Shown here piece by piece: positions 29,185 to 37,001 of a stretch of DNA of 64,000 nucleotides. The stretch is from Yersinia canariae. GTDB taxonomy: Bacteria > Pseudomonadota > Gammaproteobacteria > Enterobacterales > Enterobacteriaceae. The notes beneath the pieces were generated by a model. It was not told where the DNA came from. It worked only from the letters and a program-made list of their open reading frames with translations, and made no database searches. The translations under genes and the position numbers were made by a program. The stretch covers positions 620,001 through 684,000 of the forward strand of contig NZ_CP043727.1 in assembly GCF_009831415.1 (NCBI RefSeq). The letters are read 5' to 3'. Positions within the stretch are counted from its first letter, which is position 1, and each line of letters begins with the position of its first letter.

Positions 29185-29613
29185 TGCTCATTCCTTGTGA
29201 GTAAATCAATACACCATGCAGCCTTTGTCGTCCAGGGGGAAACCGTATCGCCATGTGAACAGCCAGGGTTTTGCACACCCCATTTCCGAAAAAATAACGT
29301 TAACCCGTACAACACATTCGATTTCATATCAGCGATATAATTACGCAATAAATAGATTATGACGATCGATATATTATAATAGATCGATTATAACGATAAA
29401 TGTTTGCCATTATGATGTCTGCATGCAGTCGAAGATGGCAGGCAGCAGCCCCTCTTATTCGGCGACAATTACTTTGGCCGGATTGCCCTGAGCGGGACGC
29501 TGACGACGAATGAAAATATTTTCAGACAGATATTATTCCCATGACAACTACAACGACCGTAGTGAACCCGTGAGTTCGCTTCAGTCGCTTCATTTTCTGT
29601 CTTGAGGAACGAT
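29185..29613. other. divergent regulatory region between OMP gene and yfjP
   Basis: 429 bases with no supported gene. It contains an AT-rich block (29320-29410) with repeated GATCGAT and CGATAAAT motifs and a near-perfect 24-base palindrome at 29365-29388. A GAGGAAC ribosome site lies just before yfjP. Confidence 0.5.
29365..29388. promoter_or_regulatory. palindromic operator candidate
   Basis: ATCGATaTATTA / TAATAgATCGAT is a 24-base palindrome with one mismatched pair, centred between the divergent OMP gene and yfjP. Size and symmetry fit a dimeric repressor site. The regulator is not identified. Confidence 0.45.
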
Positions 29614-30489
29614 ATGAATCAACATGAAGGGGTGAAGGCTATCAGCCTGTCGCTGTCCGCGTTACCGGCAGCAATGGCCAGTACGGTATTGCAACACGTG
29701 CGCCATCTGACGGATTACGAGCCGGTGATTGGCATCATGGGCAAAACCGGGGTGGGGAAATCCTCTCTGTGCAATGTCCTGTTTCAGGGGGATATTTCCC
29801 CCGTCAGCGATGTCAGCGCCTGCACCCGCGAGGCGCTCTATTTTCGGCTGCAGGTGGGGAACAAAGGGATGACCATCGTGGACCTTCCCGGCGTGGGTGA
29901 AAGCCGACAGCGGGACAGCGAATATGCGCAGCTTTATCAGCAGATATTACCCCGGCTGGACCTGGTGCTCTGGGTCATCAAAGCCGATGACCGGGCCCTG
30001 GCGGTGGATGAGCATTTTTACCGACATGTGGTGGGTGAGCCTTATCGCGACAACGTGCTGTTTGTGGTCAACCAGGCTGACAAGATTGAGCCTTGTCACG
30101 AATGGGATACCACTAACCAAGCACCATCCTCTCTACAAAAAATCAACGTCAGCCATAAATTACGAGATATCCGCTCTCAGTTTTCCCCTAGGAATCCAGT
30201 CTGTGCAATATCAGCAAAGTATGGATGGGGACTGACTCAAATGGTTGATAACCTAATGCAGACTTTACCTGCAAAAGCCAGCAGCCCCTTTCAAACCCAA
30301 CTAAACCATAATCTCAGAAGTCATTCTGTCAAAGAGAGTGCGCGTGCGGACTTTAGTAAATCTGTAGGTGGAGTGCTTGATAAAGCAGCTATGCTGCCAT
30401 TTATACCTGAAGCAGTTAGAGCACTAATTCTCGGCGTGCGTGACTCGGTGGTTTCAGTCGCCCGCGCCATATGGGACTTTTTCTTCTGA
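29614..30489 (+). CDS. yfjP: YfjP-family 50S-binding-type GTPase
   Basis: 291 residues from ATG 29614, after GAGGAAC; a TTG at 29602 is less likely. Same length and layout as E. coli CP4-57 YfjP (287), including the identical ending RAIWDFFF. GTPase motifs: G1 GKTGVGKSS (about 47-55), G3 DLPGVGE near 92, G4 NQADKIE near 150, G5 CAISAKY near 195. It is an Era/EngA-type GTPase found on P4/CP4 islands; role is unknown, with proposals about ribosome or membrane association. Start of the CP4-57-like backbone in the window. Confidence 0.9.
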   Translation: MNQHEGVKAISLSLSALPAAMASTVLQHVRHLTDYEPVIGIMGKTGVGKSSLCNVLFQGDISPVSDVSACTREALYFRLQVGNKGMTIVDLPGVGESRQRDSEYAQLYQQILPRLDLVLWVIKADDRALAVDEHFYRHVVGEPYRDNVLFVVNQADKIEPCHEWDTTNQAPSSLQKINVSHKLRDIRSQFSPRNPVCAISAKYGWGLTQMVDNLMQTLPAKASSPFQTQLNHNLRSHSVKESARADFSKSVGGVLDKAAMLPFIPEAVRALILGVRDSVVSVARAIWDFFF

Positions 30490-30517
30490 ATTAACAGTAC
30501 CTCTTATCCCCCAATTT

Positions 30518-30556
30518 AAAGGCCTGTTGCTCACGCAGCAGGCCTTTCTTTATTTC
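30518..30556 (+). terminator. terminator after yfjP / leader hairpin of the first DUF932 gene
   Basis: AAAGGCCTG...CAGGCCTTT stem around a TTGC-tcac-GCAG inner hairpin, followed by CTTTATTTC. It ends 28 bases before the ATG at 30584, so it could either stop yfjP transcription or act as a leader structure. Confidence 0.75.
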
Positions 30557-30583
30557 ATTTTGAATGACAACAAAGGAGAATTT

Positions 30584-31416
30584 ATGGCCCGTTTATCTTC
30601 CCGCTTTGGCTCGGCCAATATAATTCGCCGTGACCGTCCCTTAACTCGCGACGAATTATTTAGCACCGTTCCCAGCGTATTCAGCGAGGAAAAACATGGA
30701 TCACGCAGCGAGCGACCTATATTCCCCCTATCACTCTTCTCGACAACTTGCAGAAAGACGGTTTTCAGCCGTTCTTTGCCTGTCAGACAAGGGTTCGTGA
30801 TCCCGAGAAGCGTGAGCATACCAAACACATGCTGCGCCTGCGTCGCGAGGGGCAGATAACGGGTAAACAGGTTCCCGAAATCATTCTTCTGAATTCGCAT
30901 GATGGTTCAAGCAGTTACCAAATGCTGCCGGGATTATTCCGCTTTGTCTGCCAGAACGGGCTGGTGTGCGGCGAAACGTTTGGCGAGGTGCGTGTACCGC
31001 ACAAAGGCGACGTCGTTGGAAAGGTCATCGAAGGCGCGTATGAGGTGCTGGGTATATTTGATCGTGTTGAGGAAAAACGTGAGGTCATGCAGTCATTGAT
31101 TTTACCTCCACCAGCGCAACACGCGTTGGCAACGGCGGCCATCACTTACCGTTTCGGAGAGGAGCACCAGCCAGTGACTGCAGCACAGGCTCTGTCTCCC
31201 CGTCGCTGGGAGGATAGGTCTGATGACCTTTGGACAACTTATCAACGGATCCAGGAAAACTTAATCAAAGGTGGTCTTAACGGGCGAAATGTAAAAGGTA
31301 AACAAGCCCGCACTCGTGCTGTTAACTGTATTGATGGGGACGTGAAGCTGAACCGTGCGCTTTGGGTGATGGCGGAGACCTTGCTGGAACATACGCAAGG
31401 CCGTGTACCGGTTTAA
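30584..31416 (+). pseudogene. yfjQ: DUF932 protein (YfjQ-like), 4-base deletion frameshift
   Basis: The first frame reads MARLSSRFGSANIIRRDRPL, EEKHGSRSER, then derails. The correct frame resumes as LDNLQKDGFQPFFACQTRVR and runs to TLLEHTQGRVPV at 31416. Compared with the intact paralogue at 33515 (SERYTYIPTISLLDNLQ), a 4-base deletion just after the SER codons explains the shift. DUF932/YfjQ proteins are about 273 residues and of unknown function on P4-type islands. The rest of the sequence is well conserved, so the damage is recent or an assembly error. Confidence 0.85.
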
Positions 31417-31641
31417 GGTATTGCATGGATGTTTGCCATTGATAGGACTGCGGACACACCTTGTCCGATATTGATATCGATTTTTTCACAGATGATCACC
31501 AGAAAAGACTGCCAACCCGCATGGCATCTACATTCCATCGGAAATAAAAATATTTCATATTGTGTCCATAACCTGTCCCCCCATCTAGTTAAAGTAATCA
31601 CATCATTTTTCTGTCAGTTAACTTTCAACGGAGACTACGCA

Positions 31642-32340
31642 ATGCCACAGCCTGAACGTCGCTATGACCGGCTGGCCGTAAGGTTGTCACTGATTATCAG
31701 CCGCCTGTTAAGTGGTGAAACACTGAGCGTACGCAAACTGGCGGGAGAGTTTGGGGTATCAGTACGCACTCTGCGTCGAGATTTTAGGGAGCGGCTGATG
31801 TACCTTGATCTGGAATATCAGAATGGATACTGTCGATTATTGCCTGATGATAATTTGATTCGTCAGGAAAAAATCGTAATGAACTTTGCCCGACAAAGTG
31901 GTGTCTCCACAATGCTTCCTGGCCTTAATACTCGTTTGGTAAATACACTACTATCCAGTAGCGTTGATGCTCCTTGTATTATCTGGGGGGTGAAGTCTCA
32001 GGGTGAAATATTTTCAGATGATATTTTATATAATATTATTTTCTCTATAACTCAACTGCGGAAAATTAAATTAACTACAGCAAGTCATCTTTGCAGGATA
32101 ATTTCACCATATCGACTCGTGCTTTTTAAAGGAAATTGGTTTTTGGTTGGGGAATCTTTCGAGGAAATATCTGTTCATAGACTATCTGAACTAACGGAAG
32201 TTTGCGTTCTAAATGAAAAATACACACCGAATGATGAGGTAAGTCAAATAATTACTAATCCGCAATTTATGATTGCATTACCACACTTTAGCTTTATTCA
32301 GAATGTTATCTTGTGTTTTCTACGGGGAAGCATTAATTGA
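31642..32340 (+). CDS. yfjR: YfjR-like WYL/DeoR-type transcriptional regulator
   Basis: 232 residues from ATG 31642 (MPQPERRYDRLAVRLSLIIS), close to E. coli YfjR in start and position after yfjQ. The N-terminal winged HTH (VRKLAGEFGVSVRTLRRDF) covers about 20-60. The middle and C-terminus match a WYL ligand-binding region (ISPYRLVLFKGNWFLVGES). Such regulators bind nucleotides or nucleic-acid ligands and are frequent in mobile and defence loci. It follows the DUF932 pseudogene and is overlapped by an in-frame alternative start of the next gene. Confidence 0.8.
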   Translation: MPQPERRYDRLAVRLSLIISRLLSGETLSVRKLAGEFGVSVRTLRRDFRERLMYLDLEYQNGYCRLLPDDNLIRQEKIVMNFARQSGVSTMLPGLNTRLVNTLLSSSVDAPCIIWGVKSQGEIFSDDILYNIIFSITQLRKIKLTTASHLCRIISPYRLVLFKGNWFLVGESFEEISVHRLSELTEVCVLNEKYTPNDEVSQIITNPQFMIALPHFSFIQNVILCFLRGSIN

Positions 32341-32366
32341 ATATTAAATTTATTAAGGATAGGTTG

Positions 32367-32807
32367 ATGAAAAAAATAATATATATATTTATTTTAGGCA
32401 TAGTGGTTTGTGGAGGAGTCAGTGCTAAACCATATGGTGGTATTTTACCTGCGAGCGTAAATTACGAAAATGGAAATAGATTTTGGTGCGATGCACATTT
32501 GCAGATGACCAGGCAGTGTTCTGCTCCAGAGATTAACAGTGAGGACTTTATGGTTATCGTAAAGTCATCACCAACTAAAAATTGCGTGGGGGGGCATTGG
32601 GGATGGGTCACAAAAATTAGCAGCAATGCAGGTCAAGGCGAAGGAGCGACTATCGTTCCAGACAAAGGAACCAATCTTACAGTGAAAGATCTTTGTCGTC
32701 CGGGCACACAAGTAACCTTCTTACCTAATAGCAAAAGGCCGGAATATGACGACTTGGTAGTAAAATATCAAGGGCGAGAAATACTTCGCTATAAAAGTTA
32801 TAAATGA
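32367..32807 (+). CDS. small secreted protein of CP4-type islands
   Basis: 146 residues from ATG 32367, with AAGGATAGG as ribosome site. A Sec signal peptide is clear (MKKIIYIFILGIVVCGGVSA, cleavage before KPYGG). The mature part is about 125 residues with four Cys (FWCDAH, RQCSAP, KNCVGG, DLCRPG), probably two disulfides. It contains GGHWGWVTKI near the middle. I do not recognise the family. It stands right after yfjR and 34 bases before another small secreted protein, so the two form a likely pair in the periplasm or outside. E. coli CP4-57 has two small exported genes (yfjS, yfjT) at the comparable place. Confidence 0.65.
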   Translation: MKKIIYIFILGIVVCGGVSAKPYGGILPASVNYENGNRFWCDAHLQMTRQCSAPEINSEDFMVIVKSSPTKNCVGGHWGWVTKISSNAGQGEGATIVPDKGTNLTVKDLCRPGTQVTFLPNSKRPEYDDLVVKYQGREILRYKSYK

Positions 32808-32841
32808 ACTTATTATAGACAAAAATAATATGGAAATCTGA

Positions 32842-33312
32842 ATGAAAGTGAAAAGCCCCATTATATTAACAATATTATTGTCATCAACGTTTCCTGTTCT
32901 TGCTATTCCAAATATGTGGAGTAGCGGCTTCGGACAGGGCAATGCGGAATACACTATCACCAACACGGATAATGTGGCCTTCACGATCAACTGCACCGGC
33001 AATCCCGACAAGAATGGAATACTTGAGCATGGTGTAGCCGTCACCTTAGCTAATGGCACGACTGTATATCCTGGGGATCAAGATCCTAATATTATTGTTG
33101 TAATGAGTGACCAACAGTATTGGATCCCTGCCTCTCTCGGGTGGCGAAATGCCGATAATGCATGGGTATCGTTCATTGGAGATATTGCGAAGGCTCAGAG
33201 TTTCGATGTTTACATCAATGATAAGAAGGTGAGCAGTTATCAGGTCAACCTGAAAAATGCCCAAAAGGTTCTTCCACAAGATGGTGAATGTACCGAAATT
33301 TATTACCGATAA
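32842..33312 (+). CDS. small secreted protein, YfjT-like position
   Basis: 156 residues with signal peptide MKVKSPIILTILLSSTFPVLA. The mature part is beta-rich, with AEYTITNTDNVAFTINCTG, GVAVTLANGTTVYPGD, QYWIPASLGWRNAD and two Cys that could bond (INC and DGEC). It resembles a small Ig-like or lectin-like domain, but no family can be claimed. The length (156) and place fit CP4-57 YfjT (about 155), though identity is not certain. A strong terminator follows, closing the yfjR-secreted pair group. Confidence 0.65.
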   Translation: MKVKSPIILTILLSSTFPVLAIPNMWSSGFGQGNAEYTITNTDNVAFTINCTGNPDKNGILEHGVAVTLANGTTVYPGDQDPNIIVVMSDQQYWIPASLGWRNADNAWVSFIGDIAKAQSFDVYINDKKVSSYQVNLKNAQKVLPQDGECTEIYYR

Positions 33313-33346
33313 AGAACGCCGAATTTCAAACCCATTTTTTGTTGAG

Positions 33347-33377
33347 CCCCTGTCGCGTATGCGACAGGGGTTTTTCA
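33347..33377 (+). terminator. rho-independent terminator after the secreted pair
   Basis: CCCCTGTCGC / GCGACAGGGG perfect 10-base stem with a GTAT loop and then five T. Confidence 0.92.
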
Positions 33378-33450
33378 TTTTAAGGATCTGCTAAGGCTGT
33401 ACAGCTAATGCTAGCAGCTGCAATAGCCCCATCAAAAAGCATTCACTCTC

Positions 33451-33487
33451 AGGCCATGCCTCCTTCGGGACGCATGGCCTTTTCCTT
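33451..33487 (+). terminator. leader hairpin/terminator before intact DUF932 gene
   Basis: AGGCCATGC ... GCATGGCCT stem followed by TTTTCCTTTT, ending 28 bases before ATG 33515. It is not needed to end a preceding gene (a terminator is already at 33347-33377), which argues for an attenuator-like or mRNA-stabilising role. Confidence 0.65.
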
Positions 33488-33514
33488 TTATGTCACTCTA
33501 ATAAGGATTTAATC

Positions 33515-34333
33515 ATGAAATTAGCCAGCCGCTTTGGTGCAGTTAATCTTGTACGCCGCGATCGGCCATTAACCCGTGATGAACTTGCGCACTTTGTTCC
33601 CAGTGTATTCAGCGAAGAGAAACACGAGTCGCGCAGTGAGCGATATACGTATATCCCGACCATTTCACTTTTAGACAACCTGCAGCGTGAAGGCTTCCTG
33701 CCGTTCTTTGCCTGTCAAACCCGCGTACGTGACCCAAACAAACGCGAGCATACTAAGCATATGCTCCGCCTGCGCCGCGAGGGGCAGATCACGGGGAATC
33801 AGGTCCCTGAAATTATTCTGCTCAACAGCCATGATGGTTCGAGCAGTTATCAGATGTTGCCGGGACTATTTCGTTCAGTCTGCCAAAATGGCCTGATTTG
33901 CGGTGAGTCGTTCGGGGAAGTGCGCGTGCCACATAAAGGCAACGTGGTGGAGAAGGTTATCGAGGGAGCATACGAAGTATTGGGGATATTTGACCGGGTA
34001 GAGGAGAAACGCGACGCCATGCAATCTCTGTTGTTATCGCCACCGGCACAACAAGCGCTGGCAAAGGCTGCGTTAACCTATCGCTTTGGCGAAGAGCATC
34101 AGCCGGTGACCGAATCACAAATTCTCAGCGCCCGCCGCTGGCAGGATGAAAGTACCGATCTCTGGACCACATATCAGCGTATCCAGGAAAACCTGATCAA
34201 AGGTGGACTGTCGGGGCGAACGACCAAAGGCAAGCGTGCCCATACTCGTGCCGTGAAAGGTATCGATGGGGATGTGAAGCTCAACCGGGCCCTTTGGGTT
34301 ATGGCAGAAAACATGCTGGAGCTGGCCTCCTGA
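33515..34333 (+). CDS. yfjQ: DUF932 domain protein YfjQ
   Basis: 272 residues (E. coli YfjQ 273), intact. Family blocks: MKLASRFGAVNLVRRDRPLT, SERYTYIPTISLLDNLQREG, FFACQTRVRD, then VPEIILLNSHDGSSSYQMLP and EGAYEVLGIFDRVEEKRDAM. The C-terminus ends in LNRALWVMAENMLELAS. DUF932 proteins occur in P4 islands, plasmids and phages, and some have been proposed to act in plasmid or satellite maintenance; biochemical function unknown. It is the second copy in the island; the first is frameshifted. Confidence 0.9.
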   Translation: MKLASRFGAVNLVRRDRPLTRDELAHFVPSVFSEEKHESRSERYTYIPTISLLDNLQREGFLPFFACQTRVRDPNKREHTKHMLRLRREGQITGNQVPEIILLNSHDGSSSYQMLPGLFRSVCQNGLICGESFGEVRVPHKGNVVEKVIEGAYEVLGIFDRVEEKRDAMQSLLLSPPAQQALAKAALTYRFGEEHQPVTESQILSARRWQDESTDLWTTYQRIQENLIKGGLSGRTTKGKRAHTRAVKGIDGDVKLNRALWVMAENMLELAS

Positions 34334-34376
34334 TCCTTCTCTTATCCATTTTCAATTCACTGAATGTCATCACGAT

Positions 34377-34409
34377 AAGGCCGCTATCTCACCGGATAGC
34401 GGCTTTTCT
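34377..34409 (+). terminator. leader hairpin/terminator before radC
   Basis: GCCGCTATC / GGATAGCGGC stem with a short loop followed by TTTTCTTTTATT; it ends 17 bases before ATG 34426. Same layout as the hairpins at 30518 and 33451. Confidence 0.75.
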
Positions 34410-34425
34410 TTTATTGGAGTTAGCC

Positions 34426-34875
34426 ATGCAATATCAAACCCACCAGCGTGTTATCCAGATGGCGCTGACCCTGCTGGAAAAACAGATGAAACAAAAACCC
34501 GTTAGTTTTAATTCCAGCGCCGAGACCCTGCAGTACCTGCGTTTACAACTTGAGCAACTCGAACGCGAGGTGTTTATGGTGCTGTATCTGGATACTCAGC
34601 ACCGCCTTATCGCCAGTGAAATGACATCATTGGGCACCATCAACGCCACCTCTGTTTACCCACGGGAAATCATCAAAAGTGCCTTAAGCCACAACGCGGC
34701 GGCTGTGGTTTTTGCACACAATCACCCATCGGGATTTGCAGAGCCCAGCAGTGCAGACCGTTCCGTGACAGAGCGCTTGATCGAAGCATCAACTCTGATG
34801 GGTATCAAGGTGCTGGATCATGTCGTCATCGGACACGGTGAATCGATATCTTTCGCCGAACGCGGCTGGCTGTGA
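34426..34875 (+). CDS. RadC/JAB-domain protein (YfjY/YeeS type)
   Basis: 149 residues from ATG 34426, preceded by GGAG; a longer frame from 34294 would run through the hairpin and is rejected. The JAMM-like metalloprotease motif is complete: E near residue 47, then VFAHNHPSG near 104 and SSADRSVTE near 112, giving H-x-H and D ligands. Island RadC proteins resemble the C-terminal part of chromosomal RadC; despite the name no DNA-repair role is established. It precedes the CbtA-type toxin by 12 bases in a likely operon. Confidence 0.88.
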   Translation: MQYQTHQRVIQMALTLLEKQMKQKPVSFNSSAETLQYLRLQLEQLEREVFMVLYLDTQHRLIASEMTSLGTINATSVYPREIIKSALSHNAAAVVFAHNHPSGFAEPSSADRSVTERLIEASTLMGIKVLDHVVIGHGESISFAERGWL

Positions 34876-34887
34876 GGAGATTCTCTG

Positions 34888-35196
34888 ATGACTTCAAGTT
34901 CTAAAGCAGTGACACCGACTGAAGCCTGGCAAACTCTGCTGGCATATCTGTTCCAGCAACATTACAGCCTGACGATAAATGAAACGCCGTTCAGTGAAAG
35001 CCGGGTCATACAGGAGCATATCGATGCGGGGATCTCGCTGGCAGATGCAGTGAATTTCCAGGTTGAACGCTATGCACTGATTCGGACAGACCGCGATGGT
35101 TTTTCCTGGGAAGAGCCTTACCTCAACGTCGTCGATGTTCTACGTGCGCGGCGGGCTACCGGAATATTTTCTCAGACAAAAGGGGAGAGGCCATGA
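34888..35196 (+). CDS. cbtA: CbtA/YeeV/YpjF-family type IV toxin
   Basis: 102 residues matching the CbtA family closely: [20 protein letters not shown], then [40 protein letters not shown], and [12 protein letters not shown]. CbtA toxins inhibit FtsZ and MreB polymerisation. The usual antitoxin gene (cbeA/yeeU/yfjZ) directly upstream is absent; radC is there instead. The C-terminus is somewhat shorter than E. coli YeeV/YpjF (lacks the last 20 or so residues). Its stop overlaps the next ATG (ATGA), suggesting a coupled partner. Confidence 0.88.
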   Translation: MTSSSKAVTPTEAWQTLLAYLFQQHYSLTINETPFSESRVIQEHIDAGISLADAVNFQVERYALIRTDRDGFSWEEPYLNVVDVLRARRATGIFSQTKGERP

Positions 35197-35681
35197 ACGA
35201 TAACACTTCTTCCAATACTGGATTATATCGTATCAAACAGGTTCAGGAAGCTGAACCAGACGCGTGGCTGGATCTTTGCAGGGCCGTGACTTCCGCTTAT
35301 CGCTACATAAGAACGCAATCGCAAACCACAGGCCATCCCAGCCTGACCATCTGCGAGCATTCAGGTAATACGTCGCTACGGTTTGACGATAGTTTAATTG
35401 GTCTAGGCGTCATTTCGTTTAACGGAAGTGGAGCCCGCCAGCAGGCAGGGGATGCATTTATACTGACTCGCGGAATGCATCAAACAGCCGACTATCGCTG
35501 CAATACCAATAACCTGCCTTATGGTTTTTTGGTCAGGGTGGTTATTTTATTAGCTAACTACTATTGCCCTGCCACCTGGCAGATAAATACGGATATTCCC
35601 CTCTCTGATTGGCAACAAACAGCTGACTGGATCGCTAAGTATCTAAATCTTGCGAGCCGCATTCCTGATTTGAACGCCTGA
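35193..35681 (+). CDS. hypothetical protein coupled to the CbtA-type toxin
   Basis: 162 residues, ATG overlapping the toxin stop by four bases. I do not recognise a family. Features: Trp-rich N-terminus ([20 protein letters not shown]), a central beta-rich section ([19 protein letters not shown]), and a C-terminal helix with a hydrophobic stretch ([20 protein letters not shown]) and [14 protein letters not shown]. It is in the place where CP4 islands carry various cbtA-linked genes. Position and coupling make it a candidate antitoxin or cofactor, but no sequence similarity to CbeA is visible. Confidence 0.55.
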   Translation: MNDNTSSNTGLYRIKQVQEAEPDAWLDLCRAVTSAYRYIRTQSQTTGHPSLTICEHSGNTSLRFDDSLIGLGVISFNGSGARQQAGDAFILTRGMHQTADYRCNTNNLPYGFLVRVVILLANYYCPATWQINTDIPLSDWQQTADWIAKYLNLASRIPDLNA

Positions 35682-35763
35682 TTTTTCTTGTCCCGACTCT
35701 CCCAGCATAATGCGCCAGCCATTCCCGGCAGGCGTGTTTGCTTTTGTGCATGGAAAACTAATT

Positions 35764-36600
35764 ATGCAGACAGAACCTGAAGTACTAACTGATCACACTG
35801 AACTCATCTGCTCGACCAATCTCGAGCGGATCGTTTCCGGGCGTAACGCAGCGCTGGCACAGACTGAAGCCGTTATCTGCCAGCTTGAAGGCATCTCGGC
35901 AACTACCAGCAGCATTGGCGGTGGAGTTGCAAGAGACTGGGCCATGCGACAAGACTTTCGCTGTGGCTGCTGGCTTATGGAGAAAGCAGAAACGGCAATG
36001 AAGGTGATTACCTGCAATCTTGATCGCGGTATATGGCGAGATTTGATGAAGAAATCGGGAATGCTCAGTTTGATGGATGCCCAGGCAAGGGACCAGTGGA
36101 ACAAAAACCTTGAGGGGGAGAATATTCCTGCCATCAGCGAGGCTAATATTCTCAGTACCTTTGAGCAGCTACATCTAAACAAAATGGATGTCTTTGAACG
36201 TGGGATCATCAACGTCTTCAAAGGGCTATCATGGGATTACAAAACCAACAGTCCCTGTAGCTTTGGTAAGAAAATTATCATCAACAATCTGGTGACTTAC
36301 AATCGCTGGGGTTACAGCCTGAACTGGGGCTGGCGCAGAGACCAGTTAGCCGATTTGGAGCGCATGTTGTTTTTGCTGGACGGAAAACCGATCCCTGATA
36401 ACCGGGGCGACATAACTACCCGACTCATGGAGCATGTGCGTGATAACCCGAGCCAGCAGTCGTATGAAGATGATTACTTCTATATTAGATATTTCCAGAA
36501 GGGTACCGGGCACTTGACGTTTAAGCGCCCAGAGCTAATCGACAAGATGAATGACATCATTGCGAAACACTACCCCGAAATGTTAGCGCAAAGCATCTAA
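35764..36600 (+). CDS. DUF4942 domain protein
   Basis: 278 residues from ATG 35764. Typical DUF4942 blocks: LERIVSGRNAALAQTEAVIC, IWRDLMKKSGMLSLMDAQAR, VFERGIINVFKGLSWDYKTN, KKIIINNLVTYNRWGYSLNW and YFQKGTGHLTFKRPELIDKM. This family is a standard right-end gene of CP4/P4 islands, downstream of the cbtA locus, and is sometimes fused to methyltransferases; no methyltransferase motifs are seen here. An upstream ATG at 35710 is in frame but lies in a GC-rich leader. Function unknown. It is the last gene before the island's right end. Confidence 0.82.
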   Translation: MQTEPEVLTDHTELICSTNLERIVSGRNAALAQTEAVICQLEGISATTSSIGGGVARDWAMRQDFRCGCWLMEKAETAMKVITCNLDRGIWRDLMKKSGMLSLMDAQARDQWNKNLEGENIPAISEANILSTFEQLHLNKMDVFERGIINVFKGLSWDYKTNSPCSFGKKIIINNLVTYNRWGYSLNWGWRRDQLADLERMLFLLDGKPIPDNRGDITTRLMEHVRDNPSQQSYEDDYFYIRYFQKGTGHLTFKRPELIDKMNDIIAKHYPEMLAQSI

Positions 36601-36706
36601 TCTAGGCATTTCTGAAATCTGTTTTTCTTCAGAAAAATCACGTAAAATCTTAAAACTACCAATTCACTAACTTATTGATTTTATTTTATTTTATGTCAAA
36701 ATCAAT

Positions 36707-36726
36707 TGAGTATATAAGTGAGTATA
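36707..36726 (+). other. integrase arm-type site pair, right end
   Basis: TGAGTATA-TAAG-TGAGTATA: the same two 8-base motifs with the same 4-base spacing as at 14223-14242 (one mismatch in the spacer). Together they bracket the island and argue that one integrase serves both ends. Confidence 0.6.
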
Positions 36727-36786
36727 CAAAGTGGTGGTGTATCAATTTATTTACTTATAATTCAGAAGGTTGAAATTGATTGGCGA

Positions 36787-36820
36787 GTCCGGCCTTCGCA
36801 CCATTAGTATGTAAAGAGAC
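36787..36820 (+). other. right attachment site (attR) of the leuX island / attL of a second element
   Basis: GTCCGGCCTTCGCACCATTA repeats the 3' end of leuX and following bases, with one G lost in CTTCGGCACCA. The similarity continues about 100 bases beyond the tRNA end, through the terminator and into the integrase leader, as expected for the joint of two tandem islands. Confidence 0.75.
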
Positions 36821-36840
36821 GTCTACGGACGTCTTTTTTT
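36817..36840 (+). terminator. terminator copy at the island joint
   Basis: AGACGTC-TACG-GACGTCT followed by seven T. It corresponds to the leuX terminator at 14113, but both stem strands have changed together and still pair. Confidence 0.75.
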
Positions 36841-37001
36841 ATGTCTAAAATCCACTCCCCGCAAGGCTTCTCTCGCTTTTTCAGTCAACATAAGTCAACC
36901 TGATTCAATCTACATCAACTTACTGATGCGGGTACATTTGCGGGTATATCCCGGTTCGATAATGTTTGTACCCACACAGAACCCTTGAAAGGATACTCAA
37001 C

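Larger units (their letters stand above)
36601..37001. other. island right end and second integrase leader
   Basis: 401 bases without a gene. They hold the right arm-site pair (36707-36726), the degenerate attachment site (36787-36820), a terminator (36817-36840) and the leader of a second integrase. The leader contains the direct repeats GCGGGTACATTTGCGGGTAT, a different arm/operator sequence from the first integrase. Confidence 0.6.

Noticed and set aside
34294..34425. Longer start for the RadC protein
   Set aside because: The extension overlaps the preceding gene and runs through the terminator-like hairpin; the ATG at 34426 has GGAG upstream.
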